A DNA stretch of 64,000 bases from Tritonibacter multivorans (GCF_001458415.1 NZ_CYSD01000024.1:22-64021); one strand, 5' to 3'. Shown: positions 27,056-36,075, counted from the stretch's first letter. Translations and numbers: made by a program. Notes: generated from the sequence alone by a model not told the origin.

Positions 27056-28489
27056 ATGGCAGACCTGTTCGAAGACCCGCAACCAGCGGCAGGTGAGAAC
27101 GCACCGGAATTCACCGTTTCCGAGCTTTCGGGCGAGGTGAAGCGCACGCTTGAGGGATCTTTTGGCCGTATCCGGGTGCGCGGCGAAGTGGGGCGTGTGT
27201 TCAAAGCGCGTTCGGGCCATCTGTATTACGACATCAAGGACGACAAATCCGTGCTGGCCTGCACCACGTGGAAGGGGCAGATCTCGGGCTTGTCGGTGGT
27301 GCCGGAAGAGGGGCTCGAGGTCGTGGTCACCGGGCGTCTGACGGCGTTTGGGGCGCAGTCGAAATACAATATGAACGTTGATGAGGTCGCCGTTGCGGGG
27401 CAAGGCGCGCTGATGGCGTTGTTGGAAAAACGCAAGGCCCAGCTGGCCGCCGAAGGGCTGTTTGCGCCGGAACGCAAACAGCCGATCCCGTTTCTGCCGC
27501 AGTTTATTGGCGTTGTAACCTCCCCCTCGGGGGCGGTGATCCGCGATATTTTGCACCGCCTGCGCGACCGTTTCCCCCGCAAGGTGCTGGTCTGGCCCGT
27601 CGCTGTGCAGGGGCAGAACTGTGCGGCTGAGGTGGCGCATGCGATCAATGGCTTCAACCAGTTCACACCCGGCGGTGCGCTGCCACGCCCGGATCTGATT
27701 ATTGTCGCCCGGGGGGGCGGCTCGATCGAAGACCTCTGGGGGTTCAACGAAGAGATCGTGGCCCGCGCCGCCGCCGCAAGTCAGATCCCGCTGATCTCGG
27801 CCGTGGGGCATGAAACGGACACCACGCTAATTGACTATGTCTCGGACCTGCGCGCGCCGACGCCGACGGCGGCGGCGGAACATGCGGTGCCGGTGCGCCT
27901 TGAACTGATGGCTTGGGCCGACAGCATGGGCGCACGTCTGACGCGCGGCGCGGGCCAAGCGGTGCAGCTGCGCCGCCAGCGTCTGAACGATCTGTCCCGG
28001 GCGCTGCCGCGCCCTGAAACCCTTCTGGAGACCCCGCGCCAGCGGCTGGACCGGATTGTCGACCGGCTGCCCAATGCGCTGATCGCGGGCGTGCAGCGGC
28101 GCAAAATCGCACTGAGCGAGACCGCCGCGTCCCTGCGCCCCGCAACCCTGCGGGCCTTGGTGGACAAACGCGCCGACAATCTGCGCCACCTGTCCTCGCG
28201 GCTTACGGTGCGGCCAATTGAGCGGGATCTGACCCAGAAACAGGACCGCCTTGGCGCGCTGGCGCAACGGCTGGAGGCGGCGCAACTGGCGCGGATTGAC
28301 CGGCAGGGGCAGGTGCTCAAGGCTGCATCCCGCCAGCTTGACATCCTCAGCTACAAGGCGACGCTGGACCGGGGCTATGCGGTGGTGCGGGCGGGGGATC
28401 AGCTGGTCACCAATACCGCACAGGCCAAGGCGGCGGATGTGCTGTCGATCGAATTTGCCGATGGTAAAGTGGATGTGGCGAAAGGTTAG
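27056..28489 (+). CDS. xseA: exodeoxyribonuclease VII large subunit
   Basis: The catalytic subunit of the single-strand exonuclease Exo VII. The 477-residue protein has an N-terminal OB fold (SGEVKRTLEGSFGRIRVRGEVGRV, then GHLYYDIKD), the nuclease core (GVVTSPSGAVIRDILHRLRDRFP, IVARGGGSIEDLWGFNEEIVARA, SAVGHETDTTLIDYVSDLRAPTPTAAAE) and a long Leu/Arg-rich coiled coil before the C-terminal cap (LDRGYAVVR). All catalytic motifs are intact. The ATG at 27056 begins the family N-terminus; the upstream extension is not conserved. The small subunit xseB is not in this window. Confidence 0.95.
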   Translation: MADLFEDPQPAAGENAPEFTVSELSGEVKRTLEGSFGRIRVRGEVGRVFKARSGHLYYDIKDDKSVLACTTWKGQISGLSVVPEEGLEVVVTGRLTAFGAQSKYNMNVDEVAVAGQGALMALLEKRKAQLAAEGLFAPERKQPIPFLPQFIGVVTSPSGAVIRDILHRLRDRFPRKVLVWPVAVQGQNCAAEVAHAINGFNQFTPGGALPRPDLIIVARGGGSIEDLWGFNEEIVARAAAASQIPLISAVGHETDTTLIDYVSDLRAPTPTAAAEHAVPVRLELMAWADSMGARLTRGAGQAVQLRRQRLNDLSRALPRPETLLETPRQRLDRIVDRLPNALIAGVQRRKIALSETAASLRPATLRALVDKRADNLRHLSSRLTVRPIERDLTQKQDRLGALAQRLEAAQLARIDRQGQVLKAASRQLDILSYKATLDRGYAVVRAGDQLVTNTAQAKAADVLSIEFADGKVDVAKG

Positions 28490-28875
28490 ACCCCGACCTC
28501 GGGGCCGAGGCAGATCATGTCTTCCTGCGTTTCGCGTGCCTCATAAAGTTCCAGCGTGCTGTCTTCGCCTGCGAAACGCGCAATCAACCCAGTTGCGGTT
28601 TCGGTGAACTGCCAGCACTGCGGGGCGTCGCGGTCCTCGTAAAGAAAGCAGATATTGCCGTCCTGAGGATACCAGATCCCGTCGTTGCATTCGCCGTCAA
28701 GGAAAGACCAGGTCACCCGCCGACCAGGCAGGTAGCGTTCGGCCCCGTAAGCCTGGCCGCCTTGCCCATAGATCAGAGTGCGCCCGCTGGTGTAGCGTTC
28801 AAAGTCTTCGGCGCTCATCTGGGCGTGGGCCAGAACAGGCGCAAGGCAGAGGGTCAGGATCAGCGGCAATCTCAT
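28486..28875 (-). CDS. conserved secreted protein, function unknown
   Basis: A 129-residue protein with a clear signal peptide (MRLPLILTLCLAPVLAHAQ). The mature part has a compact pattern seen in Rhodobacteraceae homologues: FERYTSGRTLIYGQGG, YLPGRRVTWSFLDGECNDG, ICFLYEDRDAPQCWQF, and four cysteines likely to form disulfides. It ends GPEVGV. Some databases label such proteins after dihydrodipicolinate reductase, but I see no Rossmann fold. It converges on xseA with a 4-base overlap. Confidence 0.75.
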   Translation of the reverse strand: MRLPLILTLCLAPVLAHAQMSAEDFERYTSGRTLIYGQGGQAYGAERYLPGRRVTWSFLDGECNDGIWYPQDGNICFLYEDRDAPQCWQFTETATGLIARFAGEDSTLELYEARETQEDMICLGPEVGV

Positions 28876-29006
28876 GCGCCCAAACTGCCCGCTTGCGGGA
28901 TCTGCGCCAAGGGGTCTTTGTGCATTTCCTCGATTTGCGCGCCGCAGGTGGGGAAAATTACGGCCTCAAAGGTGCCATCTGCTTTGCAACCGGCGGCAAT
29001 CGGCAT
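28872..29006 (-). CDS. possible small ORF coupled to the secreted protein gene
   Basis: A 44-codon frame beginning MPIAAGCKADGTFEAVIFPT ends in a TGA that overlaps the ATG of the secreted-protein gene (ATGA). It lies in the region opposite the ftsY leader. The coupling is suggestive, but no family is recognised and the frame may be chance or the tail of a decayed gene. Confidence 0.25.
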   Translation of the reverse strand: MPIAAGCKADGTFEAVIFPTCGAQIEEMHKDPLAQIPQAGSLGA

Positions 29007-29053
29007 TAGGTGAGGGCGGTAAGAGACCAAACGAACCTGACCCGGAGACCCCG

Positions 29054-30220
29054 ATGGCGCTTTTTGCGAAGCTGAAAGAACGGCTGCTGAAATCTTCTTC
29101 CCGCCTGTCAAAGGAAGTGGACGCCATTGTTGAAGAGGGGGCGTCCGAGGCCCCCGCAGAGGTTTCTGGTGCAGGGGCGTCTGCTGCAGCGCCTGCTAGC
29201 CCTGAACCGCGCGCCCCTGCGCCGCAACCCGCGCCGCAAGTGGAAAGCGCGCCTGTGGCACCGGCAGAGGTGACACCCGCAGCAGCCCCGGCCCCAGCCC
29301 CAGCCCCCGCCGCAGAGCCGGAGGTGCCGAAAAAGCCGGGTCTTCTGGGTCGCCTGATGGGCCGCACCGCCCCAAGCGAGCCGCGCCGGGTGCTGGATGA
29401 TGATATGCTCGAGAGCCTCGAGGAGATGCTGATCGCCGCCGATATGGGGGTCGACACCGCACTGCGCGTCACCGCCAATCTGGCCGAGGGACGGATGGGC
29501 AAGCGGGTGTCGTCCCGCGAAATCCGCGAGCTGCTGGCGCAGGAAATTGCGCGGATCATGGAAAATGTCGCGAAGCCCTTGCCGATTTACCCCAAAAAAC
29601 CGCAGGTGGTTCTGGTGGTTGGTGTGAACGGATCGGGCAAGACCACGACCATTGGCAAGCTGGCCAGCCAGTTCCGCGCCGCCGGTAAGAAAGTGGTGAT
29701 TGCCGCGGGCGACACGTTCCGCGCCGCCGCTGTTGAACAGCTGCAGGTCTGGGGCGACCGCGCCGGTGTGCCGGTGCTGACTGCGCCCGAAGGGTCCGAT
29801 CCGGCAAGCCTGGCTTTTGATGCCATGACCAAGGCCGAAGCTGACGGTGCGGATCTTCTGATGATCGACACCGCCGGCCGTCTGCAGAACCGCGCCGATC
29901 TGATGGAGGAGCTGGCCAAGATCGTCCGCGTGATCCGCAAGAAGGACGACAGCGCGCCGCATAACACCCTGCTGGTGTTGGATGCGACCACCGGTCAGAA
30001 CGCGCTAAGCCAAGTTGAGACCTTCAAGAAACTGGCCGATGTGTCGGGGCTGGTGATGACCAAACTGGACGGCACCGCCAAGGGCGGCGTGCTGGTGGCG
30101 CTGGCCGATAAATTCGCCCTGCCGATCCATGCGATTGGCGTGGGCGAGCAGATCGACGACCTGTCCCCCTTTGACCCGGAAGAATTTGCCGCCGCTCTGA
30201 CCGGGCTTGATAAAGGATGA
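29054..30220 (+). CDS. ftsY: signal recognition particle receptor FtsY
   Basis: The SRP receptor GTPase that delivers ribosomes to the Sec translocon. The 388-residue protein has an acidic, Ala/Pro-rich A domain (residues ~20-95), the four-helix N domain, and the G domain. G-domain motifs are GVNGSGKTTTIGKLAS (P-loop), DTFRAAAVEQL, DTAGRLQN, TKLDGTAKGG and GVGEQIDDLSPF. The ATG at 29054 follows GGAGA; the longer frame to 28874 is not conserved. Its stop overlaps the next gene's start (ATGA). Confidence 0.96.
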   Translation: MALFAKLKERLLKSSSRLSKEVDAIVEEGASEAPAEVSGAGASAAAPASPEPRAPAPQPAPQVESAPVAPAEVTPAAAPAPAPAPAAEPEVPKKPGLLGRLMGRTAPSEPRRVLDDDMLESLEEMLIAADMGVDTALRVTANLAEGRMGKRVSSREIRELLAQEIARIMENVAKPLPIYPKKPQVVLVVGVNGSGKTTTIGKLASQFRAAGKKVVIAAGDTFRAAAVEQLQVWGDRAGVPVLTAPEGSDPASLAFDAMTKAEADGADLLMIDTAGRLQNRADLMEELAKIVRVIRKKDDSAPHNTLLVLDATTGQNALSQVETFKKLADVSGLVMTKLDGTAKGGVLVALADKFALPIHAIGVGEQIDDLSPFDPEEFAAALTGLDKG

Positions 30221-31119
30221 GCGACTGGCTGATCTCGCTGGAGGGCACCGAAGCAGGCCATCAGGTCGCGCTGGCGCTTGCCGTGATGGCGGCGTTTCTG
30301 CATGCGGTCTTTGGTGCGCTGCAAAAGGGGCGCCATGACCCGTGGCTGAGCCGGGGCGCTATTGATGCCTCTTACGGGTTGATGGCCGCGCCTTTTGCGC
30401 TGTTTGTGGTCCCCTGGCCCGAAGCGCATATGTGGCCCATCTTTGTCGGCGTCTTTGTGATCCATGTGGCCTATAAGGTCTTGCAGGCCATGGCCTACAC
30501 CAAGGGCGCGTTCACCGTGGTCTATCCGGTGGTGCGCGGCACCGGGCCCTTGTTTGCGGTGATCGGGGCCTATTGGCTGTTTGGCGAGAGCTTTACGCTG
30601 GTGCAATGGGCTGGTGTTGGGGTCCTGTTGATGGGGATCTTTGGTCTTGCGGTTTATAATTTCATCTTTCTTGAGACCGCGCGCGACACCTTGGGGATTG
30701 CGCTGGTTCTGGCGCTGATGACGGGTTTCTTTGTGGCGCTTTACACCACATATGACGCCTACGGCATTCGCGCGACGGCGGATCCGTTCACGTTTCTGGC
30801 GTGGTTTTTCATGATCGACGGGATCGCCATGCCGCCCTATGCGCTGTGGCGGTGGAGCCGGATGGAAGACCGCCCGGCGCTGGGCCCGCTGATGAAACGC
30901 GGTGTGATTGGTGGCTTTGTGGCTTTTGCGTCCTTCGGGTCGATCATGCTGGCCACGCGCCTCGACAAAGTGGGCGAGGCGGCTGTGCTGCGCGAGACCT
31001 CGACCGTGTTTGCCGCCCTGATTGGCTGGCTGGTGCTGAAAGAAACCGTGGGGCCGCGCCGGATTGCGCTGATGGCCCTGATCGCGCTGGGCGCGGTGAT
31101 TGTGGAAATGGGCGGGTAA
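30217..31119 (+). CDS. EamA/DMT family transporter
   Basis: A 300-residue inner-membrane protein with about ten helices in two EamA halves (AVMAAFLHAVFGALQKG start, PVVRGTGPLFAVIGAYWLFGE end of the first repeat, ETSTVFAALIGWLVLKETVGPRR end of the second). It overlaps the ftsY stop by 4 bases, so it is co-transcribed and translationally coupled with ftsY. It is then followed by the yciB-like gene, an arrangement common in this family of bacteria. The substrate is unknown. Confidence 0.88.
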   Translation: MSDWLISLEGTEAGHQVALALAVMAAFLHAVFGALQKGRHDPWLSRGAIDASYGLMAAPFALFVVPWPEAHMWPIFVGVFVIHVAYKVLQAMAYTKGAFTVVYPVVRGTGPLFAVIGAYWLFGESFTLVQWAGVGVLLMGIFGLAVYNFIFLETARDTLGIALVLALMTGFFVALYTTYDAYGIRATADPFTFLAWFFMIDGIAMPPYALWRWSRMEDRPALGPLMKRGVIGGFVAFASFGSIMLATRLDKVGEAAVLRETSTVFAALIGWLVLKETVGPRRIALMALIALGAVIVEMGG

Positions 31120-31167
31120 CCCCCGCGTGCAATTTAGGGCGGCTGTCGCCTGCAGGGAGACGTGACA

Positions 31168-31785
31168 ATGGCGGAGCAGAAGAAGATCAACCCAATGGTC
31201 AAAACGCTTTTGGAGCTGGGGCCGGTGGTGCTGTTCTTTGTGGCTTATCTGAAGCTGAAAGATGAAGTGTTCCAGATCGCGGGCACCGACTATGCGGGCT
31301 TTATCGTGGTGACTGCGGCCTTTGTGCCTTTGATGGTGGCCTCGACGCTGGTGCTGTGGCGGCTGACCGGCGTTTTGTCCAAGATGCAGGTGCTGACGCT
31401 GGTGATGATCGTGCTGTTTGGCGGCTTGTCGGTCTGGTTCAATGACGAACGCTTCTTCAAAATGAAGCCGACGATGATCTACCTGATGTTCGGCGGAATT
31501 ATCGGCTTTGGCCTGCTGCGCGGCGAAAGCTACCTGCGGGTGGTCATGGAAGAGATGATGCCGCTGCAGCCCGAGGGCTGGATGATCCTCACCCGCCGCA
31601 TGTGCGCGTTCTTCTTTGCGCTGGCGGTTGCAAACGAGGCAATCTGGCGGACGCAATCCACAGACACCTGGGTCTACTTCAAAACCTTTGGCCTGACGGC
31701 TGCGATGTTTGTGTTCTTTATGGCGCAGGGCAAGCTGTTCTCGGCCTATGGGATCGAAGAAGACGGGGCCTCAGAAGACGGCTGA
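31168..31785 (+). CDS. yciB: inner membrane-spanning septation protein (YciB/IspZ)
   Basis: A 205-residue membrane protein with five or six helices. Family features are the N-terminal NPMVKTLLELGPVVLFFVAYL, the TLVLWRLTGVLSKMQVLTLVMIVLFGGLSVWFNDERFFKMKPTMIYLMFG core, and WRTQSTDTWVYFKTFGLTAAMF. The family influences septation and envelope synthesis in enterics. The ATG at 31168 has GGGAG at 8 nt; a GTG two codons upstream is an alternative. Confidence 0.92.
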   Translation: MAEQKKINPMVKTLLELGPVVLFFVAYLKLKDEVFQIAGTDYAGFIVVTAAFVPLMVASTLVLWRLTGVLSKMQVLTLVMIVLFGGLSVWFNDERFFKMKPTMIYLMFGGIIGFGLLRGESYLRVVMEEMMPLQPEGWMILTRRMCAFFFALAVANEAIWRTQSTDTWVYFKTFGLTAAMFVFFMAQGKLFSAYGIEEDGASEDG

Positions 31786-31960
31786 GACCCGCCGGAGTGA
31801 CCTGTTGCCTGCTGCGGGCAACTGGGGCGAATTTGGGCTGCGAAATATTACATCCGATCACAATCACTCACGAAGGGGGCATGCGGCAGTATGGCCCCTT
31901 TGTTTTTGCGTGAACGCTGCGAATGTCTTCTCAGGACGCGTCGCTTTAGTGAGGATCACA

Positions 31961-32257
31961 ATGATTTTGGCCGCTGTCACCCTTGCCGCTGCTGTGCTGG
32001 GCAGCCTGATGCCGCTGCGCTGGGGCACGCCGGGGTTTGTCGTAAGTGCGATCTGCCTGTTTCTGGCGCAGGCCGCGCTGAACACGGCGACCGGGTTTGA
32101 AGGCACCTCGATCGAAGAAAGCCTGCTGTTGTTCGGCGGCTCCTACGTGTCCTACATCGGCTTCAATCTACAGATCACCTATCGCGCCTTTGCGATCCCT
32201 ATGATCGCGCTGTCACTGCCGCTGGTCTATCGGCTGACCCGCAAGCAGGCATCCTGA
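31961..32257 (+). CDS. small membrane protein, function unknown
   Basis: A 98-residue protein with three hydrophobic segments (MILAAVTLAAAVLGSLMPL, FVVSAICLFLAQAALNT, AIPMIALSLPLVY) and an ESLLLFGGSYVSYIGFNLQITY stretch. The ATG at 31961 follows GAGGATC. An in-frame longer version (from 31709) would overlap yciB and is unlikely. It ends 4 nt before the convergent hydrolase. No family is recognised. Confidence 0.65.
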   Translation: MILAAVTLAAAVLGSLMPLRWGTPGFVVSAICLFLAQAALNTATGFEGTSIEESLLLFGGSYVSYIGFNLQITYRAFAIPMIALSLPLVYRLTRKQAS

Positions 32258-32261
32258 GCGG

Positions 32262-33194
32262 TCAGATCCGCTGCCAGATCGGCATTGGTGCGGGCAGGGG
32301 ACCGGGGTTCAGCAGGCGCGACCAGCGCGGCGCGGGCCGGTCTGGCTGGATCTGCTGCAGCTGTGCCAGCGGATTGCGGTCGGTCTTGCGGATCAGGCGT
32401 TTGTAAAACCGCAGCGCGCCGGGACGCATATAGGACGACCAGTGGCAGATGCGGTGTTCGGGCAGGCCAATATCATGCCCCATCTGCCGCAGATGTTCGA
32501 GCGTTTGAAGGCAGTCGAGCTGCAGGGTTACCGCATTGGGGGCCTGCAACCCATGACCAATGGCCAGATCGCCCCGTGTGGGACGCGCCGCGAGCCGTTC
32601 GAACAGGAAATCGAAGGGGTCGTTTTCGCGGGTGGTCACATTGAAGAACTCAAGGCTGCGCCCGGCCGGTGTGTTCAGCGCCGCTTCGGCCTGACTGCGA
32701 TACATTGCGCCGGTCAGCGAAATGATCCGGTCCACTGCGCCTGCGGGCAGGTCCGACAGGGCATCCAATGCGACCTTGGTGCCAAGCGAATGGCCAATAA
32801 TGTGGACAGGGCGGTGCGGCGCAACCGTATGAATACGGTTCACAACAGAGGCCAGCGCGGACCCGGCCGCGCGCGTGCGCCCCAAGGCCGCCGAAAACCC
32901 GCCACGGGCGTTCCAGCCAAAGGCAATGGCCAGACCTTCGTCCGCATGCCCCAGACCAAACCCCAGATGCCGCGGCCAAGAGGGCGCGCGCCATGGCAGG
33001 TGGTCGGGGTCCAGCGACAGAATGTGGCGGTGCGGGCAGTGGTAGGGGTTGCCGGGTTCATATTTGAAGCCGTGTATCATCACCACCACAGGGCCTGTAT
33101 TCTGGGCCTCTGCTTCCAGAACCGCCTCCAGTTCCACGGGGCGCCCATGGGCCACAGCCTTGTCGCCTTGGGCATTCATACGGATCACTGCCAT
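32262..33194 (-). CDS. alpha/beta hydrolase (DUF900-like esterase)
   Basis: A 310-residue hydrolase-fold protein. The nucleophile elbow GHSLGTKVAL follows strand VHIIGHS. The oxyanion region VVMIHGFKYEPGN sits near residue 40, and the late His is plausibly in one of several C-terminal positions such as GHDIGLPEHRICHW. No signal peptide is seen. The ATG at 33194 has a GGGGA site; a GTG at 33206 is possible. The substrate is unknown. Confidence 0.8.
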   Translation of the reverse strand: MAVIRMNAQGDKAVAHGRPVELEAVLEAEAQNTGPVVVMIHGFKYEPGNPYHCPHRHILSLDPDHLPWRAPSWPRHLGFGLGHADEGLAIAFGWNARGGFSAALGRTRAAGSALASVVNRIHTVAPHRPVHIIGHSLGTKVALDALSDLPAGAVDRIISLTGAMYRSQAEAALNTPAGRSLEFFNVTTRENDPFDFLFERLAARPTRGDLAIGHGLQAPNAVTLQLDCLQTLEHLRQMGHDIGLPEHRICHWSSYMRPGALRFYKRLIRKTDRNPLAQLQQIQPDRPAPRWSRLLNPGPLPAPMPIWQRI

Positions 33195-33352
33195 TTTGGT
33201 CCCCACACCTGATTTGCCAGCCGCATTGTTTTGCGTTTCTCCCAGCCGGTACCGGCAAAGCGTAACGGGCGCATGACAGGCTGGTGAATTGACAGTGACG
33301 CGGACGGGCCTGCCTATTGACTGAGCGTCGCGACGGGCGTACCAAACGCGGG

Positions 33353-33412
33353 ACTACCCGTGGCGATTTGTTTACCGGATTGCGGGCCACGTAAAACAAA
33401 CCGCTAAAGAGG
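33353..33412 (+). promoter_or_regulatory. SAM-II riboswitch
   Basis: The segment matches the SAM-II (metA-type) aptamer. P1 is CGTGGC (33359-33364) paired with GCCACG (33386-33391), followed by the signature GATTTG. The pseudoknot is TTTGTTT (33367-33373) with AAACAAA (33394-33400), and a conserved GCTAAA (33403-33408) follows. It lies upstream of metZ, as known for alphaproteobacterial SAM-II elements, and binds S-adenosylmethionine to lower expression. Confidence 0.92.
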
Positions 33413-33425
33413 TCAGGACGTAAGG

Positions 33426-33459
33426 ACTCCCCTTCGCTTGGCCGATTGGGAGTTTTTTT
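33426..33459 (+). terminator. attenuator terminator downstream of the SAM-II aptamer
   Basis: A stem ACTCCC (33426-33431) with GGGAGT (33448-33453) is followed by T7 and lies between the aptamer and metZ. This placement suggests that the riboswitch controls transcription termination. The T-run ends just before an ATG at 33460 that is not the likely metZ start. Confidence 0.75.
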
Positions 33460-33495
33460 ATGCGCAATCAAAGGGATCGCGCGAGGAGAAGACAG

Positions 33496-34683
33496 ATGAG
33501 CGAGAGCTGGAACAAACGCACCAAGCTGGTCCATGGCGGCACCCGTCGCAGTCAATACAATGAGGTGAGCGAGTCGATCTTCCTCACCCAGGGATTTGTC
33601 TATGACACCGCCGAACAGGCAGAGCAGCGGTTTATCGAACTGGGCGAGGATGAGTTCATCTATGCCCGCTACGGCAACCCGACCGTGGCCATGTTCGAAG
33701 AACGGATTGCGATGCTGGAAGGGGCCGAAGACGCCTTTGCCACCGCATCCGGCATGGCGGCTGTGAACGGTGCGCTGACCTCGATGCTGAAAGCGGGCGA
33801 TCACGTTGTCTCTGCCAAGGCGCTGTTTGGCTCCTGTCTCTATATCCTCGAGAACATCCTGACGCGGTATGGCGTAGAGGTGACATTTGTCGACGGTACC
33901 AATCTGGACGAATGGCGCGCGGCTGTGCGCCCTGACACCAAAGCCGTGTTCTTTGAAAGCATGTCGAACCCGACGCTCGAGGTGATCGACATCAAATCCG
34001 TGGCCGAGATCGCCCATTCTGTCGGCGCCACCGTGGTCATTGACAATGTGTTCTCGACCCCGGTGTTCTCTGACGCAATTGCGCAGGGCGCCGATGTGGT
34101 GATCTATTCCGCGACCAAACACATTGACGGCCAGGGCCGGGTGCTGGGCGGTGTGATCCTTGGCTCCAAGGAGTATATCCGCGGCACGCTTGAGCCTTAC
34201 ATGAAGCACACCGGCGGCGCGCTCAGCCCGTTTTCAGCCTGGGTGCTGCTGAAAGGTCTGGAAACCATGGATCTGCGGGTGCAGGCGCAGGCGACCTCTG
34301 CGCTGGCGATTGCCGAGGCCCTTGAGGGGCACGCAGCGCTGCAGCGCACCATCTATCCGGGTCTGGCATCCCACGCGCAGAACGACCTGATCCAGACACA
34401 GCTGGGCGGCAAGGGCGGCACCGTGCTGTCCTTGGACCTGAAGGGCGGCAAGGACGCGGCGTTCAAATTCCTGGATGCGCTGACCATTCCGGTGATTTCC
34501 AACAACCTCGGCGACGCGAAATCCATCGCCACCCACCCGGCAACCACCACCCACCAGCGTCTGTCAGATGAACAGAAGGTGGATCTGGGCATTGCGCCGG
34601 GTCTGGTGCGGATCTCCATTGGTCTGGAGGACACCGATGATCTGATTGCCGATCTGAAGCAGGCGCTGGCGGCGGCCAGCTAA
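33496..34683 (+). CDS. metZ: O-succinylhomoserine sulfhydrylase
   Basis: Forms homocysteine from O-succinylhomoserine and sulfide with PLP, in methionine synthesis. The 395-residue enzyme has the Cys/Met-metabolism PLP fold: YARYGNPTVAMFEERIAMLEGAEDAFATASGMAAV, the YSATKHIDGQGRVLGG lysine loop (H-I-D-G-Q-G-R typical of MetZ), and the C-terminal RISIGLEDTDDLIADL. The ATG at 33496 has GAGGAG upstream; the in-frame ATG at 33460 falls in the attenuator T-run. It is regulated by the SAM-II riboswitch. Confidence 0.94.
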   Translation: MSESWNKRTKLVHGGTRRSQYNEVSESIFLTQGFVYDTAEQAEQRFIELGEDEFIYARYGNPTVAMFEERIAMLEGAEDAFATASGMAAVNGALTSMLKAGDHVVSAKALFGSCLYILENILTRYGVEVTFVDGTNLDEWRAAVRPDTKAVFFESMSNPTLEVIDIKSVAEIAHSVGATVVIDNVFSTPVFSDAIAQGADVVIYSATKHIDGQGRVLGGVILGSKEYIRGTLEPYMKHTGGALSPFSAWVLLKGLETMDLRVQAQATSALAIAEALEGHAALQRTIYPGLASHAQNDLIQTQLGGKGGTVLSLDLKGGKDAAFKFLDALTIPVISNNLGDAKSIATHPATTTHQRLSDEQKVDLGIAPGLVRISIGLEDTDDLIADLKQALAAAS

Positions 34684-34707
34684 GCCAGCGTGGTGTGAAC
34701 GTTAAAA

Positions 34708-34737
34708 AGGGCGGTTGCGTTCCGGCGCGACCGCCCT
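34708..34737 (+). terminator. hairpin after metZ
   Basis: A 12-bp stem with one mismatch (AGGGCGGTTGCG with CGCGACCGCCCT, loop TTCCGG) lies 24 nt past the stop. Only a short AT stretch follows, so termination strength is doubtful. Confidence 0.55.
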
Positions 34738-34904
34738 ATATGCGTCTCACCCAAAGAAACCCTAGGTGGGAGGGCGCTTTTGGTCCGAAACCGGCCTGAA
34801 AAGGCCGTTTTTGAATGAACCTTTTGCGCTGCACCCCCCTAATAGGGTAGGAAATCCCACATCTGGGCCCCGTGCCCGGTTTTTAGGCAGTCGGAGGATC
34901 GACG

Positions 34905-36008
34905 ATGAACATCTATTCGCGCAATCGGGAGAGCGCCCCGGACCGCGAAACGGCTGCCGAAGCCCTGGAGGTCCTGCGGGACTGGGCTGCCACCGCGACC
35001 GAGACCGAGATCGCGCAGATGGACCCGGCCATTGCCCGTCTGCTGCCCGGTCGCGAAGTGACCAATTACCCCGAACTGTCCCGTCACTATGACGAAGACT
35101 TCAAAGCGGATGAGAACTACCGTGCGACCCTGCCGGACCTGCAGAACGGGCCGACCAGCCTGATCCGTGGGGCGCAGGAACAGATCCAGCACGTGGGCAT
35201 TTCCAACTTCCGCCTGCCGATCCGCTTCCACACCCGCGATGCGGGTGATCTGCTGCTGGAAACATCTGTCACAGGGTCCGTCAGCCTGCAGGCTGAAAAG
35301 AAGGGCATCAATATGTCCCGGATCATGCGGTCGTTCTATAAGCACGCGGAAAAGACCTTTTCGTTCGAGGTCATGGAACATGCGCTCGAGGATTACCTGA
35401 CCGATCTCGACAGCGGCGATGCGCGTCTGCAGATGCGGTTCTCTTTCCCGGCGAAAATCGAAAGCCTGCGGTCTGGCCTGTCAGGGTATCAGTATTACGA
35501 CATTGCGCTGGAACTGGTGCAGACCGGCGGCGAGCGTCACGAGATCATCCATCTCGATTATGTCTATTCTTCCACGTGCCCCTGTTCGCTGGAGCTGTCC
35601 GAGCACGCGCGTCAGTCGCGCGGCCAGCTGGCGACCCCGCATTCGCAGCGCTCTGTCGCGCGCATCTCGGTGCAGGTGGAACGTGACCAGCCGATCCTGT
35701 GGTTCGAGGATCTGATCGACCACTGCCGCCGCGCGGTGCCGACCGAGACCCAAGTCATGGTCAAACGCGAAGACGAGCAGGCCTTTGCCGAACTGAATGC
35801 CGCCAACCCGATCTTCGTCGAAGATGCCGCGCGGCTGTTCTGCGAAGCGCTGCAAAGCGATGGCCGCATTGCCGATTTCCGCATTGTCGCCAGCCATCAG
35901 GAAAGCCTGCACAGCCATGACGCCGTGTCCGTGCTGACGCAGGGGCCGATGTTTGCCTCGGCGAGCCTGGATCCACAGCTGTTCTCGACCCTGATTCATC
36001 GCGGATAA
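34905..36008 (+). CDS. folE2: GTP cyclohydrolase FolE2 (type IB)
   Basis: Converts GTP to dihydroneopterin triphosphate, the first step of folate synthesis. The 367-residue protein belongs to the COG1469 FolE2 family, which replaces zinc-dependent FolE in many marine bacteria. Signatures are QHVGISNFRLPIRF, SVSLQAEKKGINMSRIMRSFYKHA, the catalytic cysteine in YSSTCPCSLELSEHARQS, and HPQRS-like PHSQRSVARI. The ribosome-binding site is CGGAGGA. The leader shows no Zur-like palindrome. Its terminator is at 36076-36113. Confidence 0.94.
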   Translation: MNIYSRNRESAPDRETAAEALEVLRDWAATATETEIAQMDPAIARLLPGREVTNYPELSRHYDEDFKADENYRATLPDLQNGPTSLIRGAQEQIQHVGISNFRLPIRFHTRDAGDLLLETSVTGSVSLQAEKKGINMSRIMRSFYKHAEKTFSFEVMEHALEDYLTDLDSGDARLQMRFSFPAKIESLRSGLSGYQYYDIALELVQTGGERHEIIHLDYVYSSTCPCSLELSEHARQSRGQLATPHSQRSVARISVQVERDQPILWFEDLIDHCRRAVPTETQVMVKREDEQAFAELNAANPIFVEDAARLFCEALQSDGRIADFRIVASHQESLHSHDAVSVLTQGPMFASASLDPQLFSTLIHRG

Positions 36009-36075
36009 ACCCGCGCCCTTACCGAAGGGTAGGGGTTTGGTGCAATAATCAGGCGCAAAATCTGAGCCAATATTT

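Noticed and set aside
29995-31656. 553-codon open frame on the minus strand
   Set aside because: His/Gln/Arg-rich antisense shadow of ftsY, the EamA gene and yciB; no domain is recognisable.
34684-34904. Zur box before folE2
   Set aside because: FolE2 is zinc-repressed in some bacteria, but no AT-rich Zur-type palindrome was found in the leader.
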